From Actinacidiphila acididurans (lineage in GTDB: Bacteria > Actinomycetota > Actinomycetes > Streptomycetales > Streptomycetaceae): a stretch of DNA of 64,000 bases. A program made the translations under genes and the position numbers. Positions 48,487 to 56,948 of the stretch are shown here, piece by piece (within the stretch, counting starts at the first letter, position 1; every line of letters starts with the position of its first letter). The stretch covers positions 310,001 through 374,000 of the forward strand of contig NZ_JADKYB010000006.1 of assembly GCF_016918855.1 (NCBI RefSeq), read 5' to 3'. The notes beneath the pieces were generated by a model that worked only from the letters and a program-made list of their open reading frames with translations, was not told where the DNA came from and did no database searches.

Positions 48487-49914
48487 TCAGCAGGTGATGG
48501 ACCCCGCGCGCAGCGCGTGGCTGCTGTCGTTGCTGTCGTCGGCCCAGTAGACGGGCTTGCTGCCGGCGACGCACTGGTCGGCGCCGGACACCGAGAAGCC
48601 CTCGTTGTTGATGTTCGGCATGCCGGTGGGGCGGTTGTAGACGGCGGTCGTGGCGAACGCGCCCGAGGCGTTGACCTGCATCGTGCGGTGCCGGCCGGAG
48701 CAGGTGTCGTCGCAGACCACCCACAGGCGGTCGGCCTGGGGCTCCCACTGGAGTTCCATGACGCCGGCCATCCCGCTGCTGACGGAGGCGACCCGGGTGA
48801 AGGCGCCGGAGTCCTGAAGGACGTAGCCGTAGATCATGCCGGTGCCCTCGACGCCGACGAAGAAGACGCCGCCGGTGTGCGAGGCGTACCGGGTCGGGTC
48901 GTAGGCCGCGCCGGTGGACTCGTCCTTGAAGCCGGCCGCGGTCAGGCCGGCGTCCGGGATCCAGGTGACGCCTTCCAGGCCCAGGTTGGAGTCGACCGAC
49001 GGCAGGTCGGCGGTCAGGTTCCACTCCTTGGTGGCGGTCAGCGTGGTGGCGGTGCCGCTGACGTCGTAGCGCAGGACGGACAACCGGCTGGTGCCGGACG
49101 CGTCGCCGTTGCGCTCGCTCGAGACGTACACGCCGCCCGCGGAACCCGCGCCGGTGAGGGTGACGCCCTCGTCGTCAGGGGTGCCCGAGCCGCCGGGGAA
49201 GTGCAGCGCCTTGCCGGAGGCCCAGCCGCCCGTGGTGTCCGGCTTCCAGCCGCCGGAGCCGTTCGGCACCAGCCGCCACAGCTTCCCGGAGTTCTGCGCC
49301 CCCCACATCACGCCCCCCTCCTGGTAGAGGCCGCTGAGGTCCTGGCCGAAGACGTTCGTGGCGTCGGCGTTCGTGACGGACTGGCTGCCCGGCCACGCCA
49401 CCGGCGAGGTGCCGCCGCCGCTGCCGCCGCAGGCGTTCGGGGCTCCCAGGGTCACCGCGGCGGCCTGGCCGAAGGCGCCGGTCCCGTCCGGGCAGCGCGA
49501 CCAGGACGGGTTGGAGTGGTCGGTCCAGCTGAAGCTGTCCACCAGGGTGGAGCCGTCCGGCAGGTACAGGCGCGCCTTGTCGGAGGAGCCGAGACCGAAG
49601 GAGTTGTGCACGTCGAAGGCGCGGAAGCCGCCGGGGGCCAGCGTGGTGCCGGCGGCGATCGTGTACGACGGGCTCTTGTTCTCGTCCCGGAGGATCCACC
49701 CGGAGATGTCGACCGCGGCGGTGCCCTTGTTGTACAGCTCGATCGAGTCGTTGACGTTGCCGGTGGTCACCACCTCGTTGATGCGGACGTCGTCGGCCGG
49801 GGCCGCGTGGGCCGCCGGCGCGGCGAGCGTTCCCACGGCCAGTGCCGGGCCGGCCACGGCAGCGAGGAGAAGCCGCAGGCCGCGGCCGCGTCGGGGCGTG
49901 CGCGATGCGATCAC
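48487..49914 (-). CDS. Secreted lamin-tail-domain protein with beta-propeller-like C terminus
   Basis: 475 residues. The signal peptide is clear: TPRRGRGLRLLLAAVAGPALAVGTLAAPAAHA with cleavage after residue 37. Residues about 42-155 are a lamin tail domain (VRINEVVTTGNVNDSIELYNKGTAAVDISGWILRDENKSPSYTIAAGTTLAPGGFRAFDV). The C-terminal 300 residues show repeating strand motifs (GLYQEGGVMWGAQNSGKLWRLV, DDEGVTLTGAGSAGGVYVSSERNG, NLGLEGVTWIPDAG, GVMELQWEPQADRLWVVCDD) like phytase/esterase-like propellers of DUF4394/SdiA-regulated type; this is inference. Start GTG 49914 follows CCCAGGGACGG. Extracellular, probably binding a surface or nucleic acid; substrate unknown. Confidence 0.8.
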   Translation of the reverse strand: MIASRTPRRGRGLRLLLAAVAGPALAVGTLAAPAAHAAPADDVRINEVVTTGNVNDSIELYNKGTAAVDISGWILRDENKSPSYTIAAGTTLAPGGFRAFDVHNSFGLGSSDKARLYLPDGSTLVDSFSWTDHSNPSWSRCPDGTGAFGQAAAVTLGAPNACGGSGGGTSPVAWPGSQSVTNADATNVFGQDLSGLYQEGGVMWGAQNSGKLWRLVPNGSGGWKPDTTGGWASGKALHFPGGSGTPDDEGVTLTGAGSAGGVYVSSERNGDASGTSRLSVLRYDVSGTATTLTATKEWNLTADLPSVDSNLGLEGVTWIPDAGLTAAGFKDESTGAAYDPTRYASHTGGVFFVGVEGTGMIYGYVLQDSGAFTRVASVSSGMAGVMELQWEPQADRLWVVCDDTCSGRHRTMQVNASGAFATTAVYNRPTGMPNINNEGFSVSGADQCVAGSKPVYWADDSNDSSHALRAGSITC

Positions 49915-50137
49915 GTAATCCGTCCCTGGGATCGTTGTGATGTGAAAGGTTCTGACCAGCCGCCAGGACCTTTCCGCGTTCGGCGAGTGCGGGCCGAACG
50001 GGCGCCGCCCGCGCGATGAGTGTCCCGTGAACGGTGGGCGAACCGGGGCGCCCGCGCCTGGTGGGACGACCGGACCCGGCCGCCGCGACCACCCTCTCGG
50101 GGGGCCCACCGGCCGGTACGGTCCCCGGCACGACCCG

Positions 50138-50176
50138 TTGACCAGCATCGATCGGGGTTGCGAAAATTGTCGCAAC
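50138..50176 (+). promoter_or_regulatory. DUF2264-gene promoter with 20-bp palindrome
   Basis: TTGACC (50138-50143) and GAAAAT (50162-50167), 18 bp apart, form a promoter. GTTGCGA-N6-TCGCAAC (50157-50176) is a perfect 7-bp-arm inverted repeat overlapping the -10, as expected for a repressor site of LacI or similar type. The remaining divergent region (49915-50137) shows nothing else. Confidence 0.55.
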
Positions 50177-50200
50177 TTCGAGCCGGGAGGACGGCGGCCC

Positions 50201-52015
50201 ATGACGGACGGCGGACAGGACGAGCGGGCCCGGCTTCAGGAGTACGTACGGGAGTTGACCGAGCCGGTCGTGCCGTACGCCAGTGCGGGCGGCGCGCGGA
50301 TCCGGCTCGGCGTCAACATCGCGCACCACGACGACACCGCCGCCGACCTGGAGGGCTGGGCCCGGCCGCTGTGGGGACTGGCACCGCTGGCGGCCGGGGG
50401 CGGCGCGTTCGGCCACTGGGACGTGTGGGCCCGCGGCCTCGCGGCCGGCACCGACCCGGACCACCCGGAGTTCTGGGGCCGGCCCGCCCACATCGACCAG
50501 CGCCAGGTCGAGATGGCCGCGGTCGGCTTCGCCCTCGCCTTGGCCCCTGAGAAGTTGTGGGACCCGCTCACCGGCCGGGAACGCGACCGTGTCGGCGCCT
50601 GGCTGGCCGGCGCCCTGGACCGGGCCACCCCGCCCAACAACTGGAACTTCTTCCCGGTCATGATGAGCCTCGGCCTGGACCGGGTCGGCTACGCGCACGA
50701 CCGCTCGGCCCGCACCGCCCGCCTGGACCGGCTGGAGGGCTACGCGCTGGCCGACGGCTGGTACGGCGACGGCGCCACCCCCCAGCGCGACTACTACATC
50801 CCCTGGGCCATGCAGTACTACGGCCTGATCTACGCCGCCCTGGCCGGTCCCGACGACCCCGCCCGGGCCGGCCGGTTCCGGGACCGCGCGGCCCGTTTCG
50901 CCGCCGACTTCCGGTACTGGTTCGCCGACGACGGCTCCGCGGTCCCCTTCGGCCGCAGCCTCACCTACCGCTTCGCCCAGGGCGCCTTCTGGGGCGCGTT
51001 GCCTTACGCGGGCGTGGACGCGATCCCGTACGGCCAGGTCAAGGGCCTGCTGCTGCGGCACCTGCGCTGGTGGCGGGAGCGGCGGGCGGCCACCGCGCCC
51101 GACGGGCTGCTGACCATCGGCTACGGCTACCCGCAGCCCGCGGTCGCCGAGCAGTACAACGGGCCGGGCTCGCCGTATTGGGCGATGAAGGCGTTCCTGC
51201 CGCTCGCGCTGCCGGCCGGGCACCCCTTCTGGACCGTGCCCGAGACGGACGCGGCCGGCACCCCCGCGCAGCCGGTCAGTGCCCAGCCCCCGGCCGGCGC
51301 GGTGCTGATGCGCTCGGGCGACGGCGATGTGACGCTGCTCAGCGGGCTCCAGCACAACACCTGGGCGCGCGGCGGCGCGGCGAAGTACGCCAAGTTCGCC
51401 TATTCCACCCGCTTCGGCTTCAGCCTGCCCGCCGGTGAACTCGGCCTGCTCCAGGGCGCGTACGACTCGATGCTCGCGCTCAGCGACGACCCCGGGGAGG
51501 AGCCGGTGCGGTTCCGGGCGCGCACCGAGCAGGAGGACCCGGCGGTGCCGGACGACGCCACCGTACGCAGCACCTGGCGGCCGTGGCCGGACGTCGAGGT
51601 CACCACCTGGCTGACCGCGGCGCCGCCCTGGCACCTGCGCACCCACCGGATCCGTACCGGACGGGCCCTGCACACCGCAGAGGCCGGCTTCGCCGTGGAC
51701 CGGGACATGCCCGACGACGTGCCGGCCGACGGGCCCGCCGCGGTCCGGCTCGCCGAGGCCGGCCTGGCCCTGGCGGTCACCGCGGACGGCGACCTCAGCG
51801 GCATACGGGACCTGGCCGCGGGCGGCGCCGCCCCGCGCGACGGCCGGGTGCTCGAACCCCTGCCCGGCACGAACGTCCTGCGCCGCCGCACCCTGCTGCC
51901 CACCCTGACCGGCCGCCTCACCCCGGGCGAGCACTGGCTGCGCTCGGCGGTGCTCGGCGCCGGCCCGGCCGACGCCGGGGCGTGGGAGGAGCAGCCGCCC
52001 GAGCCACGCCACTGA
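50201..52015 (+). CDS. DUF2264-domain protein (putative glycoside hydrolase)
   Basis: 604 residues. The N-terminal 350 residues match DUF2264: RPLWGLAPLAAGGGAFGHWDVWARGLAAGTDPDHPEFWG, TPPNNWNFFPVMMSLGL, DGWYGDGATPQRDYYIPWAMQYYGLIYA, YRFAQGAFWGALPYAG, an (alpha/alpha)6-barrel-like pattern. The C-terminal part is strand-rich (HNTWARGGAAKYAKFAYSTRFGFSL), like the beta-sandwich of polysaccharide-acting enzymes. I recall DUF2264 being linked to a glucuronidase-type CAZy family (GH154), not verified here. There is no signal peptide, so it would act on internalised oligosaccharides. ATG 50201 follows GGGAGGACGG. A palindrome in its promoter suggests substrate-responsive control. Confidence 0.78.
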   Translation: MTDGGQDERARLQEYVRELTEPVVPYASAGGARIRLGVNIAHHDDTAADLEGWARPLWGLAPLAAGGGAFGHWDVWARGLAAGTDPDHPEFWGRPAHIDQRQVEMAAVGFALALAPEKLWDPLTGRERDRVGAWLAGALDRATPPNNWNFFPVMMSLGLDRVGYAHDRSARTARLDRLEGYALADGWYGDGATPQRDYYIPWAMQYYGLIYAALAGPDDPARAGRFRDRAARFAADFRYWFADDGSAVPFGRSLTYRFAQGAFWGALPYAGVDAIPYGQVKGLLLRHLRWWRERRAATAPDGLLTIGYGYPQPAVAEQYNGPGSPYWAMKAFLPLALPAGHPFWTVPETDAAGTPAQPVSAQPPAGAVLMRSGDGDVTLLSGLQHNTWARGGAAKYAKFAYSTRFGFSLPAGELGLLQGAYDSMLALSDDPGEEPVRFRARTEQEDPAVPDDATVRSTWRPWPDVEVTTWLTAAPPWHLRTHRIRTGRALHTAEAGFAVDRDMPDDVPADGPAAVRLAEAGLALAVTADGDLSGIRDLAAGGAAPRDGRVLEPLPGTNVLRRRTLLPTLTGRLTPGEHWLRSAVLGAGPADAGAWEEQPPEPRH

Positions 52016-52089
52016 GCGGCGTCCGCCGGGGAGGCCGTACGGGCTGGGCGTGCCGGGACTGCCGGGGGCGGCTTGTCCGCGGTCGCCGG

Positions 52090-52310
52090 CCGGGACCGGC
52101 GCGGGCCCCCCGCGGGTCGGGCCGTGGACACCGGGTCGCGTGGGGGGCCGTTCCTCGGACTGCCGGCCCGCGGCCGCCGGCAGAGGAACGAGCCCGCCGG
52201 GACCCCGCCGGGACCGGGTCGGCCGCCCCTTGCGGGCCGCGCCGAGGGCATCGGGTCGCGTGGGGGGCCGTTCCTTGGACCGCCGGCCCGCGGCCGCCGG
52301 CCGGCTGAGC
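52090..52310. repeat. Imperfect 120-bp tandem duplication upstream of dapD
   Basis: In the 446-bp gap 52016-52461 no gene is supported. The 49 bases at 52133-52181 recur at 52253-52301 with two changes (shared words GGGTCGCGTGGGGGGCCG and GCCGGCCCGCGGCCGCC), and the flanks also align, giving a unit of exactly 120 bp repeated twice. The remainder is GC-rich without further structure until the dapD -10. Confidence 0.7.
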
Positions 52311-52448
52311 GAGCAGGCCGGTGTTCGGCCGCCGTCCCGACCGGCCCGCGGACTTCCGGGTGCGGGCCGCGCGGCGGCCGTTCCCGGCCTCCGGTCCTAC
52401 CGCCGTACCGCTCCTCGGTACGGGAACGCCGGGCCGCGACCGTCCGTG

Positions 52449-52461
52449 TAGCGTGAACCGC
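52449..52461 (+). promoter_or_regulatory. Candidate -10 element (TAGCGT-N7-ATG) of dapD
   Basis: TAGCGT is followed by GAACCGC and the dapD ATG, without ribosome site: leaderless geometry identical to that of the ABC operon. Confidence 0.5.
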
Positions 52462-53442
52462 ATGAACGACTTCCGCCCCACCGGTGCCCTCGCCCATGGG
52501 CTGGCCACCGTCGCCGACGACGGCACCGTCCTCGACACCTGGTACCCCGCCCCCGAACTGGCCGCGGAACCGGGCCCCGCGGGCACCGAGCGGCTCACGC
52601 CGGAGCAGGCCGCGGAAGCCCTCGGTGCCGCCGCCCCCAAGGCGCTCGGCCCCGACCCGCGGCGCGGTGTGCAGGTGGTCGCGGTGCGTACCGTCATCTC
52701 CTCGCTGGACGAGAAGCCGCTGGACACGTACGACGTCTACCTGCGGCTGCACCTGCTCAGCCACCGCCTGGTCCGCCCCAACGGCCTCAACCTGGACGGC
52801 GTGTTCGGCCTGCTGGCCAATGTCGCCTGGACCTCGATCGGCCCGGTCCCGGTCGGCTCGCTGGAGGCGGCCCGGCTCGCCGCCCGCGCCGAGGGGCAGC
52901 ACCTGGCGGTGTACGGCGTGGACAAGTTCCCGCGCATGACCGACTACGTGGCGCCGGCCGGGGTCCGGATCGCCGACGCCGACCGGGTCCGGCTCGGCGC
53001 GCACCTGGCCGCGGGCACCACCGTCATGCACGAGGGCTTCTGCAACTTCAACGCCGGCACGCTCGGCAACTCCATGGTCGAGGGCCGCATCTCGCAGGGC
53101 GTGATCGTCGGTGACGGCACCGACATCGGCGGGGGCGCGTCCATCATGGGCACCCTGTCCGGCGGCGGCACCCAGATCGTCTCCATCGGCGAGCGGTGCC
53201 TGCTCGGCGCCGAATCGGGCCTGGGCATCGCGCTCGGCGACGACTGCGTGATCGAGGCCGGCCTGTACGTGACCGCCGGCACCCGGGTCACCCTGCCCGA
53301 CGGGAACATCGTCAAGGCGGTCCAGCTCTCCGGCGCGAGCAACCTCCTCTTCCGCCGCAACTCCACCACCGGCACCGTCGAGGTGCTGTCCCGCAAGGGT
53401 TCCTGGGGCGGCCTCAACGAGGCGCTGCACGCCAACGACTGA
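52462..53442 (+). CDS. dapD: 2,3,4,5-tetrahydropyridine-2,6-dicarboxylate N-succinyltransferase
   Basis: Catalyses the acyl-CoA-dependent step of lysine/diaminopimelate synthesis. The 326-residue protein is of the actinobacterial DapD type: an N-terminal alpha-beta domain ([21 protein letters not shown] ... [29 protein letters not shown]), then the left-handed beta-helix of hexapeptide repeats ([69 protein letters not shown]), with active-site residues in [11 protein letters not shown]. Start ATG 52462. A perfect hairpin follows the stop. It stands alone on the strand. Confidence 0.95.
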   Translation: MNDFRPTGALAHGLATVADDGTVLDTWYPAPELAAEPGPAGTERLTPEQAAEALGAAAPKALGPDPRRGVQVVAVRTVISSLDEKPLDTYDVYLRLHLLSHRLVRPNGLNLDGVFGLLANVAWTSIGPVPVGSLEAARLAARAEGQHLAVYGVDKFPRMTDYVAPAGVRIADADRVRLGAHLAAGTTVMHEGFCNFNAGTLGNSMVEGRISQGVIVGDGTDIGGGASIMGTLSGGGTQIVSIGERCLLGAESGLGIALGDDCVIEAGLYVTAGTRVTLPDGNIVKAVQLSGASNLLFRRNSTTGTVEVLSRKGSWGGLNEALHAND

Positions 53443-53454
53443 GGCGGGCACGGA

Positions 53455-53491
53455 CACCGCGTCCCCGGGGACGGTTTCCGGGGACGCGGTG
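53455..53491. terminator. Bidirectional hairpin between dapD and the PPOX gene
   Basis: CACCGCGTCCCCGG and CCGGGGACGCGGTG form a perfect 14-bp stem with a 9-nt loop between convergent genes. Confidence 0.7.
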
Positions 53492-53520
53492 GTCCGGCGG
53501 TCCCGGCCCTCTCAGCCGTC

Positions 53521-54135
53521 TCAGCCGTAGAGATTGGCGCCGTACGACGGCCCGTAGTAGGCCTCCAGCTCCTCCAGCGGCTGTTCCTTGCGCTCATGGG
53601 CGTGGGCGATGCGGGCCCGGGAGGGCGCCGCGTCAGGCTGCCAGGAGTCGGGCTTCCACAGCGCGCTGCGCAGGAACGCCTTGGAGCAGTGGTAGAAGAC
53701 CTCGTCGATCTCGACCAGCAGCGCCAGCGCCGGGCGGTGGCCCTTGACGGTCATCCGGTCGAAGAAGTCCGCGTCCCGCAGCAGCCGGGCCCGGCCGTTG
53801 ATCCGCAGGGTGTCGCCGCGCCCGGGCACCAGGAACAGCAGCCCGACGTGCGGGTTGGCCAGGATGTTGCGGAAGCCGTCCGCGCGGCGGTTGCCCGGAC
53901 GTTCCGGCAGCGCGATCGTGCGCTCGTCCAGCACCAGCGCGAAGCCGGGCGGGTCGCCCTTCGGTGACACGTCGCAGGAACCGTCCGCCCCCGCGGTCGA
54001 CACCGCGCAGAACGGCGCCGCGGCCAGGAACTCCCGGTCCAGCGCTTCCAGTTCGCGCCGCACCTTGCCCGCGTCGCGCGGATGCGGCTCGCCGACCAGT
54101 TCGCGCAACTCGGCCTCGGTCGTGATCTCCCGCAT
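53521..54135 (-). CDS. FMN-binding PPOX-family flavoprotein (MSMEG_1061-like)
   Basis: 204 residues of the pyridoxamine 5'-phosphate oxidase-like split-barrel fold: FLAAAPFCAVSTAGADGSCDVSPKGDPPGFALVLDERTIALPERPGNRRADGFRNILANPHVGLLFLVPGRGDTLRINGRARLLRD, with the flavin-site motifs RPGNRR and NPHVGLLFLVPG typical of the TIGR04025/MSMEG_1061 group, then VEIDEVFYHCSKAFLRSALW. The physiological substrate is unknown; the group includes F420- or FMN-dependent reductases. Start ATG 54135 follows GGGGGGCC. Three copies of a 10-bp word lie 42-82 bases upstream. Confidence 0.85.
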   Translation of the reverse strand: MREITTEAELRELVGEPHPRDAGKVRRELEALDREFLAAAPFCAVSTAGADGSCDVSPKGDPPGFALVLDERTIALPERPGNRRADGFRNILANPHVGLLFLVPGRGDTLRINGRARLLRDADFFDRMTVKGHRPALALLVEIDEVFYHCSKAFLRSALWKPDSWQPDAAPSRARIAHAHERKEQPLEELEAYYGPSYGANLYG

Positions 54136-54176
54136 GCGCGGCCCCCCGTCGCAGTTCCCCTCGCGTCCCGGACGTC

Positions 54177-54217
54177 GTCCCGTACGCCCTGTCCCGTACG
54201 CGGCCGTGTCCCGTACG
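54177..54217 (-). repeat. Three direct GTCCCGTACG words before the PPOX gene
   Basis: GTCCCGTACG occurs at 54177, 54191 and 54208 (GTACGG-type half at 54229 may be a fourth). All have the same orientation, in the place of the PPOX promoter. Probably binding sites of a regulator; none is encoded nearby. Confidence 0.4.
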
Positions 54218-54351
54218 TATCCATGACTGTACGGCGTCAGGCCCGTCACGGCCGCGTGCCCGCACGCAATCACGTTCCCTTTTCGTACACACTGCCGGAC
54301 CGCCCGGGCGGTGCCATGCTGGGCGAAAGGGGATCAAAAGGGGGGTACGGC

Positions 54352-54510
54352 CATGCGGGACGTGGCCTGCCCTCCGGCGGCGCCGTCCGGGTCTCCCTCG
54401 GCCTGGCCACGAACGCCGCCGACATCGCCGCCTTCCTCGACTTCGTCACCACCGCCTACCGGGACCGGTTGCCCGATCCGGTGGGCCTGGAGCCGCGTAT
54501 GGTCTGCTGA
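54352..54510 (+). pseudogene. Remnant of a class V aminotransferase / cysteine desulfurase-like gene
   Basis: The last 44 codons of this frame (from 54376) read GGAVRVSLGLATNAADIAAFLDFVTTAYRDRLPDPVGLEPRMVC-stop when split into parts: GGAVRVSLGLATNAADI, AAFLDFVTTAYRDRLPD, PVGLEPRMVC. This is the C-terminal signature of streptomycete class V aminotransferase-fold PLP enzymes, normally of 400 residues or more. Nothing before it matches the family and no PLP lysine is present, so the 5' nine-tenths are gone. The remaining 645-bp gap (54136-54779) has the repeats above and a possible TACGCT -10 (54629-54634) for the next gene, otherwise nothing seen. Confidence 0.65.
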
Positions 54511-54779
54511 CACCCGGTCCGTCATGTCTTCGCCACACGACGCACTGACCTCGGCATTCGCCCCCTTTCGCGGCACATTCCGCCGCGGCGGGGCCGCCCC
54601 GGGGCCCGGGGACACGCCGGACAGGCAATACGCTGATAGCGCGCGTCCGCCGGACCCGGTGGCGGCCGGCCCGGTTCGCGGCATTCGTGGCGCTCCGGTC
54701 CGGGGAAACGCGCGCGCCCGACCCCGTACGCATCCGCTCATCCCCCCAGCACGTCCTCACGCCGAATGGGAGCCCGTCC

Positions 54780-56297
54780 ATGTCCGCAAGTCCTCTCGTC
54801 CTGCCGCCGGTGCGGCTGCTCCCGGCGGACGACCTGGCGCGACTGGCGCTGGCCGCCCCGCTGCTCGACCGGGCGCTGCGGCTGACCAGATGGGCGGCGC
54901 CGCACCGCGCGGTGGACGCCGCCGGGGAACTGCTCGACGCCGATCTGGTGCTGGCCGCCGAGGAACTCGGCCTGCCCACCGGCGAGGACGAGGACGGCCT
55001 CGCGGACGCCGCGCAGGCCTGGGGGGCGGCCGTGGACACCGGGCTGCTCGTGCTGCGGATCGACGAGGACGCCGAGGACACCACGCCGGCCGGCGAGGCG
55101 GCGGGGCGGGCCGAGCCAGGCGAGGCGTACGAGCGGATCACCGCCGGCGATCCGGCCGAGGTGCTGGACATCTGGCTCGTCACGGCCGAGTCCGCGCTCG
55201 CCGAGGCCGCCTCCCCGGACTACGAGAGCCTGCGCGCCACGCTCGGCGACGAGGACCAGCTGATGCTGGACGAGATGGAGTGGGACCCGGACGAGGAGGC
55301 GGAGTTCCTGGACACCGCGCTCGCCAACCTCTACGCGCTGACCGCCATGGACGACGGCAGCGGCGCCGGGGACGGCTCGCCCGCCGGGACCGTGCCGCTG
55401 CCGGTGCTGGCCGCGTCGCTGGTCGTGCCCGACGACGTGGAGCAGCCCAGCGACGCGGTCCTGGAGGAGGTCACCGAGGTGATGCTGCGCCTCGACGACC
55501 ACTTCCGGCTGATCGCGCCCACCGGGCTGCTGGACTACCGGCCGGTGGACGAGGCGCTGATCGAGGACGACGACGCCGTGCCGGACCTGCCGGCCGGGGA
55601 GGACCTGGACCCCGCGGAGATCGCCCGCTACGGCCTGGTCCGGCTCACGCCGCTGGGCCTGCACGGGATGCGCGAGCGGCTGATCGACGCGGGGGCGCAC
55701 GCGCCGGCCCTCGGTGACCTGGCCGCCGGGCCGGGCGGTGAGCTGCTCGACGCGCTGGTCGGCTACCCCGAGCACTCCGCCCGGGCCGAGGCCGAGATGT
55801 GGCTGGCCGCGCGCAAGCCCGCGGAGGCGGCGCGTGAGCTGCTCGCCGCCGGCCGCGGTGACGACGCCGCCGCCCCGCGGCGCCGTCTCATCTGCCAGCA
55901 GGCCCTCACCCTTCTCGGCGCCGAGGCCGAGCCCGCGGTCCGTGACGTCCTCGACGACCGGCAGCTCGGCGGCCTCGCCCGGGTCTGGCTCACCGAGATC
56001 GGCTCCGCCGATGTCCCCGCCCCCGACCAGGACATGGTCTTCTGGCTCACCATCGACACCCTCGCCGCACAGCTCGCCGCCGACGAGGACCAGGAAGAGG
56101 CCGAGGCCTTCGCCGACCTCGTCCGTGATCTCGTGGCCCGCCACGAGGGCTTCTTCGAGATCGCCTGGCGTATCGACCACCCCGCCACCGCCGACGTCCT
56201 CGAGGCGATGGGCCGCCTCCACCCCGACCGCAAAGCGGCCAAGGACGCCCGCAAGGCCGCCTTCAAGGCCCGCTCCCGGGATGGCCTGACCGACTGA
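54780..56297 (+). CDS. Conserved streptomycete protein of unknown function, 505 residues
   Basis: No function recognised. The protein is acidic and helical, without signal peptide or membrane segment. It opens VLPPVRLLPADDLARLALAAPLLDRALRLTRW, has alternating acidic and Ala/Leu-rich helices (AEEFLDTALANLYALTAM, LEEVTEVMLRLDDHFRLIAPTGLLDYRPVDEALI), a turn with LTPLGLHGMRERLID that recalls a winged-helix segment, and a HEAT-like C-terminal third (EAEMWLAARKPAEAARELLAA ... RHEGFFEIAWRIDHPATADVLEAMGRLHPDRKAAKDARKAAFK). The shape suggests a protein-protein interaction scaffold. ATG 54780 follows TGGGAGCCC. Codon use is normal. Confidence 0.7.
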   Translation: MSASPLVLPPVRLLPADDLARLALAAPLLDRALRLTRWAAPHRAVDAAGELLDADLVLAAEELGLPTGEDEDGLADAAQAWGAAVDTGLLVLRIDEDAEDTTPAGEAAGRAEPGEAYERITAGDPAEVLDIWLVTAESALAEAASPDYESLRATLGDEDQLMLDEMEWDPDEEAEFLDTALANLYALTAMDDGSGAGDGSPAGTVPLPVLAASLVVPDDVEQPSDAVLEEVTEVMLRLDDHFRLIAPTGLLDYRPVDEALIEDDDAVPDLPAGEDLDPAEIARYGLVRLTPLGLHGMRERLIDAGAHAPALGDLAAGPGGELLDALVGYPEHSARAEAEMWLAARKPAEAARELLAAGRGDDAAAPRRRLICQQALTLLGAEAEPAVRDVLDDRQLGGLARVWLTEIGSADVPAPDQDMVFWLTIDTLAAQLAADEDQEEAEAFADLVRDLVARHEGFFEIAWRIDHPATADVLEAMGRLHPDRKAAKDARKAAFKARSRDGLTD

Positions 56298-56869
56298 CGC
56301 ACGGTTCACCTCTTCCGGCGCACGGGCCGGACCCGCACCCATCGCCCGGCGGCGGGCGGTTACCCCGTGTGGGCTGTTCGGTGCCGCCGGTCCGCGTCGT
56401 TGTGGCTGGTCGTCGTTGCGGCGGTTTGGGGGGCCTGTCGGCCCCCCGGCCCCCGTCGGGGTCTGCGGCCCTGGTCCCGCCTGATTCGGACCAGGCGCCG
56501 GGCTCCTTGCGTCGCTACGCCTCCAGCCCTGCGCTTCCGCTGCCTGTGCTTTCCGGCGCCGGCTTGCTCAGTGTGGGGTCAGGCATTGCGGCCGATTCGG
56601 CACTGTCGGGGGCTGCGGGCCCCCGCACTCCTGTCGAGGCTTGCGGCCCCCGGTGCCGCCTGCTCCGGGCAGGGGCGGACTCCTCGCGCCCGCCTCACAC
56701 CCGTGCGCCCACGCCACCGCTCCCGGATCTGTTCCCCGCTCGCCGGCAGGCGGTTGGCCGGGGCGCAGCCGCATCAAGGGCCCCAGCTCCGCCCAACTGA
56801 ACCTTACTTGGCTTGTCCTTTGCGAATTATTGGGTTGATACGGGGGTGGCCGCCCAACGGACGTGCGGA
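56298..56869. repeat. Gene-free region with repeat family 2, copy A
   Basis: About 570 bp without a gene. From 56377 the sequence GTTCGGTGCCGCCGG, then GTGGCTGGTC, TGCGGCGG and GGGGGGCCTGTCGGCCCCCC aligns with 59842-59910 near the double-TerD gene, including the GGCC-rich hairpin. Further short hairpins of the GGGCCTGCGGCCC type follow to 56670. A weak promoter TTGTCC (56813-56818) with TGATAC (56836-56841) lies in the last part. Confidence 0.55.
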
Positions 56870-56891
56870 GTTCACCCGGGGTTCGCCGGAG
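56870..56891 (+). promoter_or_regulatory. PHO-box-like direct repeat upstream of phoX
   Basis: GTTCACCCGGG is followed directly by GTTCGCCGGAG: two 11-bp units. The first matches the streptomycete PhoP consensus G(G/T)TCAYYYR(G/C)G at all positions, the second at eight of eleven. It lies 58 bases before the phoX start, where PhoP activation is expected. No strong -10 follows. Confidence 0.6.
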
Positions 56892-56948
56892 GCAAGGAGC
56901 GTTGCCGCCGGAGGGTGTGGGGTCAGCGTGAGGGGAAGGGGAGCCGTC

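Noticed and set aside
52073..52456. Open frames with repeated protein motifs before dapD
   Set aside because: The repeats at protein level come from the 120-bp DNA duplication; there is no ribosome site and frames on both strands show the same effect.
56367..56948. N-terminal extension of phoX of about 190 residues
   Set aside because: The frame is open but low in complexity, overlaps repeat family 2 and the PHO box, and would bury the Tat signal peptide.
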